64,000 nucleotides of DNA from UBA2821 sp902763335 (GTDB lineage: Bacteria > Bacillota > Clostridia > Lachnospirales > Lachnospiraceae). The stretch lies in the NCBI GenBank assembly GCA_052066835.1, contig JBQHRJ010000001.1, one strand, 5' to 3'. Made by a program: the position numbers and the translations under genes. Shown here one piece after another: positions 33,017 through 41,761 of this stretch. Below the pieces are notes generated by a model. The model was not told the DNA's origin. It worked only from the letters and a program-made list of their open reading frames with translations, and searched no databases. Within the stretch, counting starts at the first letter, position 1, and each line of letters begins with the position of its first letter.

Positions 33017-33046
33017 CAGTAATATATTAAAAATCTGTGAACTTAC

Positions 33047-33090
33047 TTGCAAATTTTCCATTAAAATGATATATTAGTTTAAAATTAAAC
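33047..33090 (+). promoter_or_regulatory. Promoter and palindromic operator of the mecA-marR-citrate synthase operon
   Basis: TTGCAA (33047-33052) and TATATT (33070-33075) have a 17-bp spacer. Immediately downstream the perfect palindrome GTTTAAAATTAAAC (33077-33090) covers the start point. A MarR-type regulator is encoded in the same operon, so autoregulation through this site is a reasonable inference. Confidence 0.55.
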
Positions 33091-33122
33091 AAACAATACA
33101 ATAAAGTGTGGTGATTGATTTG

Positions 33123-33833
33123 ATGTTTATTAAAGTGAATGATCAGGTAATCAAATGCGTTATACCGGCAGATGAAATCAGCAGTCTGGGTTTTCAGGTA
33201 GAAGAAATCTTTAGCAGTAAAGAGAAAGCTACGGAGTTTATAAAAGAAGTAGTGGCGGCTGCCAGTTCCCAGGGATTTATCAAGGAAGATACATATCAGT
33301 TCGTCAACCAGATTGGTTATGAAAATAATGAACTGGTGATGAATGTTGTATCAGTCAGTGTTGACAAACAGATAAATTCTACAGTGTCAAGACTTCTCAG
33401 TGCTTACGATATGGTGAACTGCATCGGAAGACAAAGGCTAGAAGAGATACTTAGAGCTACGGGCGAAGAGAAGATAATGGGCTTTAATCAGGTTATGAAT
33501 GAACTCAACAGTTCCATAGAGCAGAAGTCTGAGGATACTGAGGTTCAGGAAGACAGAAGGTATGTTATCAGATTTTCAAGTCTCGATGATGCGGAAAGAT
33601 TTTGTGAGTCAGCAGATGAGATTGGAAATGGAAGAATGTATAAATCTGACAACAAATATTTTATGTATGTGGATTTAAATGGTGCAGACAGTGGGGATGC
33701 AAACAGATTTTTGTTGACGGCTGAGGAATATAGCGAGGAGATAATAGAGGCGGACTGGTGTCAGCCGTATCTTAGCGAACATGCACAGGTGATAATCAGG
33801 GAAAATCCTGTATCAGTTTTAAAAAATTTATAG
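33123..33833 (+). CDS. mecA: Adaptor protein MecA
   Basis: The 236-residue protein has the N-terminal MecA domain that binds protein substrates (~1-90, here starting MFIKVNDQVIK) and a C-terminal ClpC-binding domain (~145-236, with YVIRFSSLDDAERFC and ICYLSEH-like AQVIIRENPV). MecA delivers proteins to ClpC-ClpP for degradation. ATG 33123 follows GTGGTG by ~9 bases; GTG 33108 would add five residues. It is the first gene of a three-gene operon with marR and citrate synthase. Confidence 0.9.
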   Translation: MFIKVNDQVIKCVIPADEISSLGFQVEEIFSSKEKATEFIKEVVAAASSQGFIKEDTYQFVNQIGYENNELVMNVVSVSVDKQINSTVSRLLSAYDMVNCIGRQRLEEILRATGEEKIMGFNQVMNELNSSIEQKSEDTEVQEDRRYVIRFSSLDDAERFCESADEIGNGRMYKSDNKYFMYVDLNGADSGDANRFLLTAEEYSEEIIEADWCQPYLSEHAQVIIRENPVSVLKNL

Positions 33834-33853
33834 CCGATATGGAGAGGTAAGTT

Positions 33854-34285
33854 GTGGAGCAGGCGATAGAAATATTATTGTATGGAAATAAATTCAGAAG
33901 GCTTTACGAGAAACTTATTCTGAAGGTCATGGGAGAGTATGGGTTAAAAAAAATTGATGTGGAAATCTTATATTTTCTATATTGCTCAGGTAATCATAAT
34001 ACATCAAAGGATATAATGAATCTTGATATGTTTACGAAGGGGCATATATCCCAGTCGGTGGACAGAATGGAGAAACTTGAGCTGATTAAATCAGTACAGG
34101 ATGGAAATGACAGAAGATGTACGCATCTGGTTCTGACAGATAATGCGGATGCAATAATAGAAAGAATACTTGTTTTAAGAAAAAGTATAAAGGAGGTCGT
34201 ATTTAAGGACGTGACAGATGAGGAGAAAGAGTTTCTCCTGATGCTGTCCAAGAAGATAGAGAATAACATTGACAATGAATTATAA
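33854..34285 (+). CDS. MarR-family transcriptional regulator
   Basis: The 143-residue protein has the MarR winged helix: ILYFLYCSGNHNTSKDIMNL, TKGHISQSVDRMEKLELIK, then the wing DGNDRRCTHLVLTDNA. The start is GTG 33854 with GGAGAGG upstream. It lies between mecA (20 bp) and citrate synthase (12 bp). Probable targets are its own operon promoter, which carries a start-site palindrome. No efflux or degradation genes are nearby to suggest an inducer. Confidence 0.9.
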   Translation: MEQAIEILLYGNKFRRLYEKLILKVMGEYGLKKIDVEILYFLYCSGNHNTSKDIMNLDMFTKGHISQSVDRMEKLELIKSVQDGNDRRCTHLVLTDNADAIIERILVLRKSIKEVVFKDVTDEEKEFLLMLSKKIENNIDNEL

Positions 34286-34297
34286 GGAGGCAGACTA

Positions 34298-35635
34298 GTG
34301 GGATTTGAAAGAGAATTAAAAAAATATGCTAATACAAAGAAAGACTTATGTGTATCCAACGATACTATATCGGATGAGCTTTTTAAAGAATATGGTGTAA
34401 ACAGAGGACTCAGGGATTTAAATGGTAAGGGAGTACTTACGGGACTTACCAATATATCAAAGATAGTGTCATTTAAGGATGTTGACGGACAGAGAGTTCC
34501 GTGCGACGGAGAGTTATGGTATCGTGGTTATAATATAAAGTCACTTGTAAGAAATATTAGAGAGAACGGATTTGGATTTGAAAGTACGGCATATCTTCTG
34601 TTGTTTGGAGATTTACCAAATGAGGAAGAACTTGCTGAATTTTCAAAAATGCTTGGATTGTGCAGAAATTTACCTACAAACTTTACGAGAGATGTTATTA
34701 TGAAAGCTCCGAGCAAGGATATAATGAATTCCATGACAAGAAGTATTCTTACTCTGGCTTCATATGATAATTATGTGAGTGTAAATGATATAGATAACTG
34801 TATCAGACAGTGTATACAGCTTATCGGAACATTTCCGATGCTGGCAGTGTATGGATATCATGCTTACAATCATTATGAAAATAATGAGAGTATGTATATT
34901 CACAGACCGAATCCTGAACTTTCAACGGCTGAGAACCTTCTTCTTATGTTGAGACCGGATAAAAAGTATACACCGACAGAGGCAAAGGTACTTGATGTGG
35001 CACTTATGCTTCATATGGAACATGGTGGTGGAAATAACTCTACATTTACAACAAGAGTTGTTACATCTTCAGGCTCAGATACTTACTCTGCCATAGCGGC
35101 AGCAATGTCTTCACTTAAAGGACCTAAACATGGTGGAGCAAACATAAAAGTTATGGAAATGATTAAGGATATAAAAGAACACGTTTCTGATACGGAAGAT
35201 GTTGATGAACTTAGAAGTTATCTTGCAAAGATTCTCGGTGGAGAGGCATTTGACAGAAAAGGTCTCATATATGGTATGGGTCATGCGGTTTATTCTTTAT
35301 CAGACCCTAGGGAGACAATATTTAAAAGTTATGTTGAGAGACTGTCTGTGGAGAAGCACAGAGAAAAGGATATGCAGCTCTATAAGAATATAGAGACTCT
35401 TGCACCTGAACTTATAGCACAGAAGAGACATATATTTAAGGGTGTAAGTCCGAATGTGGATTTCTACAGTGGATTTGTATATGATATGTTAGACATTCCT
35501 ATGGAACTGTATACACCTATGTTTGCTATAGCACGAATCGTAGGATGGAGTGCACACAGAATAGAAGAGTTAGTAGGTATGAATAAGATTATCAGACCTG
35601 CTTACATGAGTATAATGAAAGAAAGAGAAATATAA
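34298..35635 (+). CDS. gltA: Citrate synthase
   Basis: The 445-residue enzyme condenses acetyl-CoA and oxaloacetate. Catalytic residues are in LMLHMEHGGGNNSTF (first His), MGHAVYSLSDPR (second His) and PNVDFYSGFVYD (Asp). It has the ~60-residue N-terminal extension common in clostridial citrate synthases. GTG 34298 follows AAGGAGG. With icd at 10066 it could form an oxidative route to 2-oxoglutarate; aconitase is not in the window. It ends the mecA operon with a terminator. Confidence 0.95.
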   Translation: MGFERELKKYANTKKDLCVSNDTISDELFKEYGVNRGLRDLNGKGVLTGLTNISKIVSFKDVDGQRVPCDGELWYRGYNIKSLVRNIRENGFGFESTAYLLLFGDLPNEEELAEFSKMLGLCRNLPTNFTRDVIMKAPSKDIMNSMTRSILTLASYDNYVSVNDIDNCIRQCIQLIGTFPMLAVYGYHAYNHYENNESMYIHRPNPELSTAENLLLMLRPDKKYTPTEAKVLDVALMLHMEHGGGNNSTFTTRVVTSSGSDTYSAIAAAMSSLKGPKHGGANIKVMEMIKDIKEHVSDTEDVDELRSYLAKILGGEAFDRKGLIYGMGHAVYSLSDPRETIFKSYVERLSVEKHREKDMQLYKNIETLAPELIAQKRHIFKGVSPNVDFYSGFVYDMLDIPMELYTPMFAIARIVGWSAHRIEELVGMNKIIRPAYMSIMKEREI

Positions 35636-35646
35636 TAAATAATAAA

Positions 35647-35682
35647 CAGCGGACCGGTTATTTAATCAGTCCGCTGCTTTTA
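35647..35682 (+). terminator. Terminator after citrate synthase
   Basis: CAGCGGAC pairs with GTCCGCTG around a 14-base loop and is followed by CTTTTAT. It touches the stop codon of the convergent hydrolase gene. Confidence 0.8.
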
Positions 35683-36552
35683 TATACATGTTAAAACGTA
35701 ATCATATACATTTTTTTTATCTTTTTCATTCAGTATCTCGTGTCGCATTTCAGGAAATATCTTCGTGTGAATATTGTTAAATCCTACATTTCTCAAAATG
35801 TTGACTGAGTGGTAGAATCTCTTTTTATTTCCCATACACGGGTCATATTCACCGGATATAAAATATATGGGCAGGTCAGGGTTATTAATCTGCCATCCTG
35901 ATGCCGAATATACGCTTATCAGAAGATTTACCAGTGTATTGTAACCGTTCAGGGTAAATGTAAAACCGCACAATTCATCATTGTTATAACTGTGTACTAC
36001 ATCTTTATCCGAACAAATCCATGAATTTTCAAGATTTTCATATCTGAAACGTCTTTCAAATGTGCCTGTGCACAGATTTTTTGCAAAGTTACTTTTAGTG
36101 TGCCCGCCAAATATTGAGACGAGACATTTCATTGCGAATTTTCCGATATATTTAAACCTGTTATCGGATGGGCTGCCACAGATAATTGCGGTATCCACAT
36201 CATCTAAATGAATTTTTAAATATGCTCTGCACACAAGGGACCCCATACTGTGACCAAAAAGTATATATTTAAGGTCCGGATAATGTTTTTTGATGTAAAG
36301 GGTGTTTCTGTGTACACAGTTTAACATCCTGTCAATACTTTCGGTTCCAAAGTATCCGAATGTACCGGAACGGGAAAGGTTCTCACCGTGTCCCGGTAAA
36401 TCACTTATGATACAGATGTATCCGTTGTGGCTGAAATATTCCATTGTCTCTATATAACGCTCTTTGTGTTCACACATACCGTGTATAAATTGAATAACAC
36501 CTTTAGTCTCTGTTCCGACGGGTGGAAAAGTAGTAATGCGGTTTTTTTTCAT
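35680..36552 (-). CDS. Alpha/beta hydrolase (lysophospholipase-like)
   Basis: The 290-residue hydrolase has the oxyanion motif FIHGMCEH, nucleophile elbow GHSMGSLV (serine), acidic residue in SGEYDPCMG, and the catalytic histidine near MRHEILNE. The pattern matches monoacylglycerol lipase/lysophospholipase-type serine hydrolases. No signal peptide is present, so it acts inside the cell. It follows the PHP-domain gene by 18 bp on the same strand. Its substrate is unknown. Confidence 0.9.
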   Translation of the reverse strand: MKKNRITTFPPVGTETKGVIQFIHGMCEHKERYIETMEYFSHNGYICIISDLPGHGENLSRSGTFGYFGTESIDRMLNCVHRNTLYIKKHYPDLKYILFGHSMGSLVCRAYLKIHLDDVDTAIICGSPSDNRFKYIGKFAMKCLVSIFGGHTKSNFAKNLCTGTFERRFRYENLENSWICSDKDVVHSYNNDELCGFTFTLNGYNTLVNLLISVYSASGWQINNPDLPIYFISGEYDPCMGNKKRFYHSVNILRNVGFNNIHTKIFPEMRHEILNEKDKKNVYDYVLTCI

Positions 36553-36570
36553 TAAATCACAATCCTTATT

Positions 36571-37419
36571 CTATAAAATATTTTTAAGAAATGATTCGGG
36601 AACAGCAAGGTCTCCATAACCTGTACCTAATTCAAGTCCCGGTTTTGCCGTACCGTGAAAATCTGAGCCGCCCGTTAAATATAAGTTATATTTTGCAGCC
36701 AGATTGGTGTATTTAACCGTATCTTCAGGTTTATTGCATGAATATACTGCTTCTATACCTTCAAGACCTTCGTCTGCAAGCCTGCACACCAGATTATCAA
36801 GGACGTCATCTTCAAAGCTGTAGAGTACCGGATGTGCCATCACGGGATGACCACCGGCGGACTTAATAAGTCTTACGGCTTCTGAAGGTGTAATCTTATG
36901 TCGGGGAATATAAAAAGGGCATCCTTTATTTAAGTATTTTTCAAATGCCTCTTCCTTTGATGATACATATCCCATTTCAATCATAAGAATTGCGTAGTGT
37001 GCACGGGTTATGACTGCATCACCGAATCTTTTATTAACCATTTCTTCAGTAATGTTTATGCCGTGTTCATTCATTTTGCTTACCATGAGGTGATTTCGGG
37101 CGTTTCTGGCATCTACAAAGGGTTGGAGTTCTGTAAGAAATGCCTTGTCCTCATACCTGATATTCAGTCCTAGTATATGGACATCTTCGCCTAAATATTC
37201 AGCAGATAATTCAATGCCGGGAATAACTTTTACTGATTTTCTGCCTTCTGATTTTAGTTTTAGGCTGTAATTTATTGCCTCGGAAATACCGTCACATGTA
37301 TCATGGTCAGTAAGGGCAAAGGCAGATAAATTTTTTTCTATTGCATAATCAACAAGTTCCGACGGTGTATAAGAACCGTCGGAAGCTGTTGAGTGTACAT
37401 GAAGATCTATATTGCTCAT
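36571..37419 (-). CDS. PHP-domain phosphoesterase (Rnm/TrpH-like)
   Basis: The 282-residue protein is a PHP metal-dependent phosphoesterase: DLHVHSTASDGSYTPSE, ALTDHDTCDG, IPGIELSAE, GGHPVMAHPVLY and TGGSDFHG are all visible, giving the full trinuclear metal site. E. coli Rnm (YciV) of this family is a 5'-3' exonuclease acting on short RNA and on nucleotide 3',5'-bisphosphate. Its ATG overlaps the ABC-F stop codon by one base (TAATG), so the two are translationally coupled. Confidence 0.92.
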   Translation of the reverse strand: MSNIDLHVHSTASDGSYTPSELVDYAIEKNLSAFALTDHDTCDGISEAINYSLKLKSEGRKSVKVIPGIELSAEYLGEDVHILGLNIRYEDKAFLTELQPFVDARNARNHLMVSKMNEHGINITEEMVNKRFGDAVITRAHYAILMIEMGYVSSKEEAFEKYLNKGCPFYIPRHKITPSEAVRLIKSAGGHPVMAHPVLYSFEDDVLDNLVCRLADEGLEGIEAVYSCNKPEDTVKYTNLAAKYNLYLTGGSDFHGTAKPGLELGTGYGDLAVPESFLKNIL

Positions 37420-39053
37420 TAATTATCCTCATCCTGTTCATCCATAGAATATATCTGACGTTTTCTTGCCATTTCATCACTTGCAAGATATTCGTCGTAA
37501 GTAGTGATTTTGTCAACAAGGGAACCGTTAATGATTTCCATTATACGGTTGGCAGTAGTCTGTACAAACTGGTGGTCATGTGATGCAAACAGAACAACAC
37601 CCGGGAATTTGATAAGTCCGTTGTTGAGTGCTGTTATTGACTCCATATCAAGATGGTTGGTAGGCTCATCAAGAATAAGGACATTTGCACCGGATATCAT
37701 CATCTTAGATAACAGACATCTTACCTTTTCACCACCGGATAATACGTTTACATGTTTTACACCATCATCACCGGCAAAAAGCATTCTTCCAAGGAAACCA
37801 CGGACATATGTTGCGTCCTTTTCTTCAGAGTACTGTGTAAGCCAGTCAACGATAGTATCATCACAGTCAAATTCCTTTGTATTATCCTTAGGGAAATATG
37901 TCTGTGTAGTAGTGACACCCCATTTATAAGTTCCTTCATCAGGTTCCATTTCACCTGCGAGGATTTTGAACAATGTAGTTTTGGCAATTTCGTTTGCACC
38001 GACAAAGGCAATCTTGTCTTCTCTGCCCACGATAAATGAAATATTATCAAGCACCTTAACTCCGTCTATAGTCTTTGAGATACCCTCTACAGTGAGGACT
38101 TCGTTACCTATCTCACGGTTAGGACGGAAATCTATATAAGGATATTTACGACTTGATGGTTTGATTTCATCAAGCTCGATTTTTTCAAGAGCACGTTTTC
38201 TTGATGTTGCCTGCTTTGATTTAGAAGCATTGGCACTGAAACGCTGGATAAAGTCCTGAAGTTCTTTGATTTTTTCTTCTTTCTTTTTATTTGCCTCTTT
38301 CATCTGTTTTACAAGAAGTTGGCTTGACTCGTACCAGAAGTCGTAGTTTCCGGCATATAACTGAATTTTTCCATAATCGATATCAGCAATCTGTGTACAT
38401 ACCTTATTGAGGAAATAACGGTCATGTGATACAACGATAACAGTATTGTCAAAGTTAATAAGAAATTCTTCAAGCCATGCAATGGCGTCTAAGTCAAGGT
38501 GGTTGGTAGGCTCATCCAAAAGAAGGATGTCAGGATTACCAAAAAGAGCCTGAGCTAAGAGAACTTTGACCTTCTGGCTTCCTGTAAGCTCTTTTAAGTA
38601 TTTGTAATGAAGGTCTGTTTCTATTCCGAGACCGTTTAAAAGGGTAGCGGCATCGGATTCAGCTTCCCATCCGTTGAGTGTGGCGAATTCTTCCTCAAGC
38701 TTTCCGGCTTTTATACCGTCTTCCTCGGAAAAATCCTCTTTAGCATATATTGCATCCTTTTCTTTCATTATCTCATAAAGTCTTGCATTTCCCATTATAA
38801 CTGTATCAAGAACAGGATATTCATCATATTTAAAATGATCCTGCTGGAGAAAAGAAAGTCTCTGCCCCGGTGTGATGACAACCTCACCGTTGGTAGAATC
38901 AATCTGACCTAATAAAATCTTTAAAAATGTAGATTTTCCGGCACCGTTTGCTCCAATAAGACCATAACAGTTTCCTTCTGTAAATTTAATATTTACATCT
39001 TCGAAAAGGGCTTTTTTGCCTAATCTGAGTGTAATGTTATTTGCACTAATCAT
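37419..39053 (-). CDS. ABC-F family ATPase (YkpA/YbiT type), second of two
   Basis: Two NBDs without membrane segments: NBD1 has GANGAGKST and LLLDEPTNHLD, NBD2 has GANEIAKTT (the Walker A glycine/lysine pattern is varied, with I-A-K) and LSGGEKVRCLLSK then LDEPTNHLD. The start is taken at ATG 39053 to match relatives that begin MISANNITLR; an ATG at 39065 adds four residues. It is likely involved in ribosome function like other ABC-F proteins. It is upstream of the PHP gene in the same operon. Confidence 0.93.
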   Translation of the reverse strand: MISANNITLRLGKKALFEDVNIKFTEGNCYGLIGANGAGKSTFLKILLGQIDSTNGEVVITPGQRLSFLQQDHFKYDEYPVLDTVIMGNARLYEIMKEKDAIYAKEDFSEEDGIKAGKLEEEFATLNGWEAESDAATLLNGLGIETDLHYKYLKELTGSQKVKVLLAQALFGNPDILLLDEPTNHLDLDAIAWLEEFLINFDNTVIVVSHDRYFLNKVCTQIADIDYGKIQLYAGNYDFWYESSQLLVKQMKEANKKKEEKIKELQDFIQRFSANASKSKQATSRKRALEKIELDEIKPSSRKYPYIDFRPNREIGNEVLTVEGISKTIDGVKVLDNISFIVGREDKIAFVGANEIAKTTLFKILAGEMEPDEGTYKWGVTTTQTYFPKDNTKEFDCDDTIVDWLTQYSEEKDATYVRGFLGRMLFAGDDGVKHVNVLSGGEKVRCLLSKMMISGANVLILDEPTNHLDMESITALNNGLIKFPGVVLFASHDHQFVQTTANRIMEIINGSLVDKITTYDEYLASDEMARKRQIYSMDEQDEDN

Positions 39054-39112
39054 AATAAAGTTCATTCCTTTCTCTGGTTCTTAGTTTATTTTACATTAAA
39101 TCTGGTAATTTG

Positions 39113-39147
39113 CAAGCAAAAAGCTGAAAATTCATGCTTTTTGCTTG
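39113..39147. repeat. Perfect 12-bp inverted repeat between divergent genes
   Basis: CAAGCAAAAAGC (39113-39124) is the exact reverse complement of GCTTTTTGCTTG (39136-39147), with an 11-base spacer. Its right arm touches the -35 region of the rightward promoter, so it could be an operator or a hairpin. Confidence 0.6.
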
Positions 39148-39173
39148 TTATGTGGATAAATATACGTTATAAT
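39145..39173 (+). promoter_or_regulatory. Promoter of the GH13-like gene
   Basis: TTGTTA (39145-39150) and TATAAT (39168-39173) are 17 bp apart. A DnaA-box-like TTATCCACA (minus strand, 39151-39159) lies in the spacer. Confidence 0.65.
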
Positions 39174-39204
39174 ACAATATAAGTAATGATAAAGGATGTA
39201 AACA

Positions 39205-41076
39205 ATGATAATGAACGAAACAGAAAAACTTGATTATAGAGTAAGAATAGGCGAACCTGAACCGCTCGGTGCGGTCGAAAAGGGAAGAAAGCTTGTGAAT
39301 ATAGCAATAATGGTTGATGGAGATGAAAAATGCTCCCTTATTTTATATAAGAAAGGGACTTCTAAGATAGCAACCGAGATTCCTTTTACCGAGGACATGC
39401 GTCATGGTAATGTGTTTGCGATGGAAATCGAAGGCATACCGTCTAACGAATTTGAATATGCATTCAGAATAGGAAATATTATTAAACAGGATCCTTTTGC
39501 AAAGATAATTAACGGCTCTGAAGTCTGGGGCGAAACGGATAAGCATATTACAGCAGGTGTATACAGAGGAAAATATGACTGGGAGGATGACAAGTCACCG
39601 GATATTTCCTTTGAGGATTCCATTATATACAGACTCCATGTAAGAGGTTTTACGAAATCAAAGTTTTCAGGAGTGAAGCATAAGGGTACATTTAAGGGAC
39701 TGGCAGAGAAGATTCCGTACATAAAGTCTTTGGGCATAACTATGGTGGAGCTTATGCCGGCATATGAGTTCAATGAGATTTTTAAGGGCAGAAGAGCATC
39801 CTCTGAACCTAGAGTGAAGCATAGTGAGGAACAGCCTAAATTGAATTATTGGGGCTATTGTGAGGGAAATTATTTTGCTCCTAAGGCAGCTTATGCATCC
39901 TCTAAAGTCAAGGGGGCAGCCATCAGAGAATTTAAGGATATGGTAAAGGCTTTTCATAAAAACGGAATAGAGGTTGCCATGGAGTTTTATTTTCCTGAGA
40001 ATATAAATCCTTACCTTATATATCAGTGCTTCAGATTCTGGGTCAGAGAGTACCATATAGACGGTATACACTGTAACATTCCGGCCGGAATGAGGGATAT
40101 GATACAGAAAGATCCGTATCTCAGCCGCACAAAACTTATGAATTATGGCTGGAATGAGGAAAAACTCTATGTCAGAAAGCATCTTGCAGAATATAATGAT
40201 GTATTTATGGATATCGCAAGATGTTTCCTTAAAGGAGACGAAGGCAGAACGGCAGACATGGCATTCAGATTCAGATACAATCCGGTTTCAGCCGCAACGA
40301 TTAACTATATGGCATCTAATGATACTCTTACAATGATGGATATGTTATCATACAGCAGGAGTCACAATGAGGCAAATAATGAGGATAACCGTGACGGCAG
40401 AAAGGTCAATAACAGCTGGAACTGTGGATTTGAGGGTGAAACTAAGAGAAGGGCAGTGTGTACACTCAGAAAAAAACAGATAAAGAATGCATTTTTGATG
40501 CTTCTGTTAAGTCAGGGTACACCTATGATATATGCCGGAGATGAGTTTGGACATACATGCAGGGGAAATAATAATCCGTACTGTCAGGACAATGAAATCT
40601 CATGGCTTAACTGGAATCTTGTGAAGAAAAATAAGGAAATACTGGAATTTGTAAAAGAAGTGATACAGTTCAGAAAGGCACATCCTATTCTGCATCTTCC
40701 GAAACAGATGCAGGGAAGAGATTATCACGCTTTGGGAATACCGGATATATCATATCACAGTGAGAAGACGTGGACACTTGATACGGATGTGTTTAACAGA
40801 CATTTCGGTGTAATGCTGTTTGGAAATTACAGCAGACTGTTTGGACATAATGATGACAATACTATATTTATAGCCTTTAATATGCACTGGGAAGAGCAGA
40901 AAATCGGAATACCGAAGGCAGGAAAACGCCAGAAATGGAAAATGGTATTTAATACTTCTGGGAATGAGGAGGTAGAGATAAAAAACAGAATGTTGGTAGT
41001 TCCGCCGAGAACTGCTGTTGTGATGGAAAATTCAGAGATTGGTAAAGAAGAAAATGAAAAAAATAATAAAAAATAG
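39205..41076 (+). CDS. GH13 (isoamylase/GlgX-like) protein lacking catalytic residues
   Basis: The 623-residue protein has the N-terminal beta-sandwich, GH13 barrel and C-terminal domain of glycogen debranching enzymes, including NYWGY, FAP, TPMIYAGDEFGHTCRGNNNPYCQDNEI and a GKRQKWKM tail. But the catalytic positions are changed: the nucleophile motif GFRFD reads GIHCN (N291), the acid AEPWD reads NYGWN (Y314 for Glu), and the CHD motif reads SND (N372). The region-I DVVYNH is EFYFPE. So it should not cleave glycosidic bonds in the usual way. It could bind glycan or regulate a true enzyme. It is oriented with TraX downstream. Confidence 0.85.
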   Translation: MIMNETEKLDYRVRIGEPEPLGAVEKGRKLVNIAIMVDGDEKCSLILYKKGTSKIATEIPFTEDMRHGNVFAMEIEGIPSNEFEYAFRIGNIIKQDPFAKIINGSEVWGETDKHITAGVYRGKYDWEDDKSPDISFEDSIIYRLHVRGFTKSKFSGVKHKGTFKGLAEKIPYIKSLGITMVELMPAYEFNEIFKGRRASSEPRVKHSEEQPKLNYWGYCEGNYFAPKAAYASSKVKGAAIREFKDMVKAFHKNGIEVAMEFYFPENINPYLIYQCFRFWVREYHIDGIHCNIPAGMRDMIQKDPYLSRTKLMNYGWNEEKLYVRKHLAEYNDVFMDIARCFLKGDEGRTADMAFRFRYNPVSAATINYMASNDTLTMMDMLSYSRSHNEANNEDNRDGRKVNNSWNCGFEGETKRRAVCTLRKKQIKNAFLMLLLSQGTPMIYAGDEFGHTCRGNNNPYCQDNEISWLNWNLVKKNKEILEFVKEVIQFRKAHPILHLPKQMQGRDYHALGIPDISYHSEKTWTLDTDVFNRHFGVMLFGNYSRLFGHNDDNTIFIAFNMHWEEQKIGIPKAGKRQKWKMVFNTSGNEEVEIKNRMLVVPPRTAVVMENSEIGKEENEKNNKK

Positions 41077-41719
41077 GATGCTTACAGGAACGGATTTAAA
41101 GATAATTGCACTGGTATCCATGACGATAGACCATATCGGTGCAATGTTGTTTCCGGAGTATGTTATTCTTAGAATCATAGGAAGACTGGCATTTCCTATA
41201 TATTGCTTTCTGCTCATGGAAGGATTCTTTCACACATCAAACAGAAAAAATTATCTGATACGTCTTGGTATATTTGCCATAATTTCGGAAATTCCTTTTG
41301 ATCTGGCATTTTCGGGTAAGATAATAAATATCGCAAATCAAAACGTATTCTTTACACTGTTTATCGGACTGCTGGTCATGCATTTTTGTGAGTTTGCATC
41401 ATCTGATATGTCAAGATATCTTATGTGTGCAATAGGAATGGTTGCCGCATGGACATTTCAGACGGATTATGGAGCTTATGGGGTGGCAATGATACTGGGA
41501 TTTTATCTGTTTAGAAAAATAAAAGTATCGATATACATATTCCAGATAGTCATGAATGTGTTAGTGATAGGTGGTGCTCAGGCAGCAGGAGCGTTGGCAC
41601 TTATACCTATAGAATTCTACAATGGAGAAAGAGGCATAAATAAGTTTAAGATGATGTTTTACTGGTGGTATCCGCTGCATCTTATGGTTCTGTATATTAT
41701 AAAATGTATAGTAATGTAA
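41054..41719 (+). CDS. TraX family membrane protein
   Basis: The ~220-residue polytopic protein resembles TraX, known from plasmid F as the pilin N-acetyltransferase; chromosomal members of this acyltransferase-like family occur widely in Firmicutes. The start contains LKIIALVSMTIDHIGAMLF, with the family DHIG motif, and helix pairs follow to WWYPLHLMVLY. The start is uncertain: ATG 41054 overlaps the previous gene by 23 bp, while ATG 41078 follows its stop. No pilus genes are nearby, so the substrate is unknown. Confidence 0.85.
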   Translation: MKKIIKNRMLTGTDLKIIALVSMTIDHIGAMLFPEYVILRIIGRLAFPIYCFLLMEGFFHTSNRKNYLIRLGIFAIISEIPFDLAFSGKIINIANQNVFFTLFIGLLVMHFCEFASSDMSRYLMCAIGMVAAWTFQTDYGAYGVAMILGFYLFRKIKVSIYIFQIVMNVLVIGGAQAAGALALIPIEFYNGERGINKFKMMFYWWYPLHLMVLYIIKCIVM

Positions 41720-41761
41720 AAGGAGAAGTTCAGCTATGATGGCTGAACTTCTCCTTTTTTT
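41718..41761. terminator. Bidirectional terminator overlapping the capA-like stop
   Basis: AAAAGGAGAAGTTCAGC pairs perfectly with GCTGAACTTCTCCTTTT around a seven-base loop, with T-runs both ways. The stem includes the last codons of the minus-strand gene. Confidence 0.9.
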
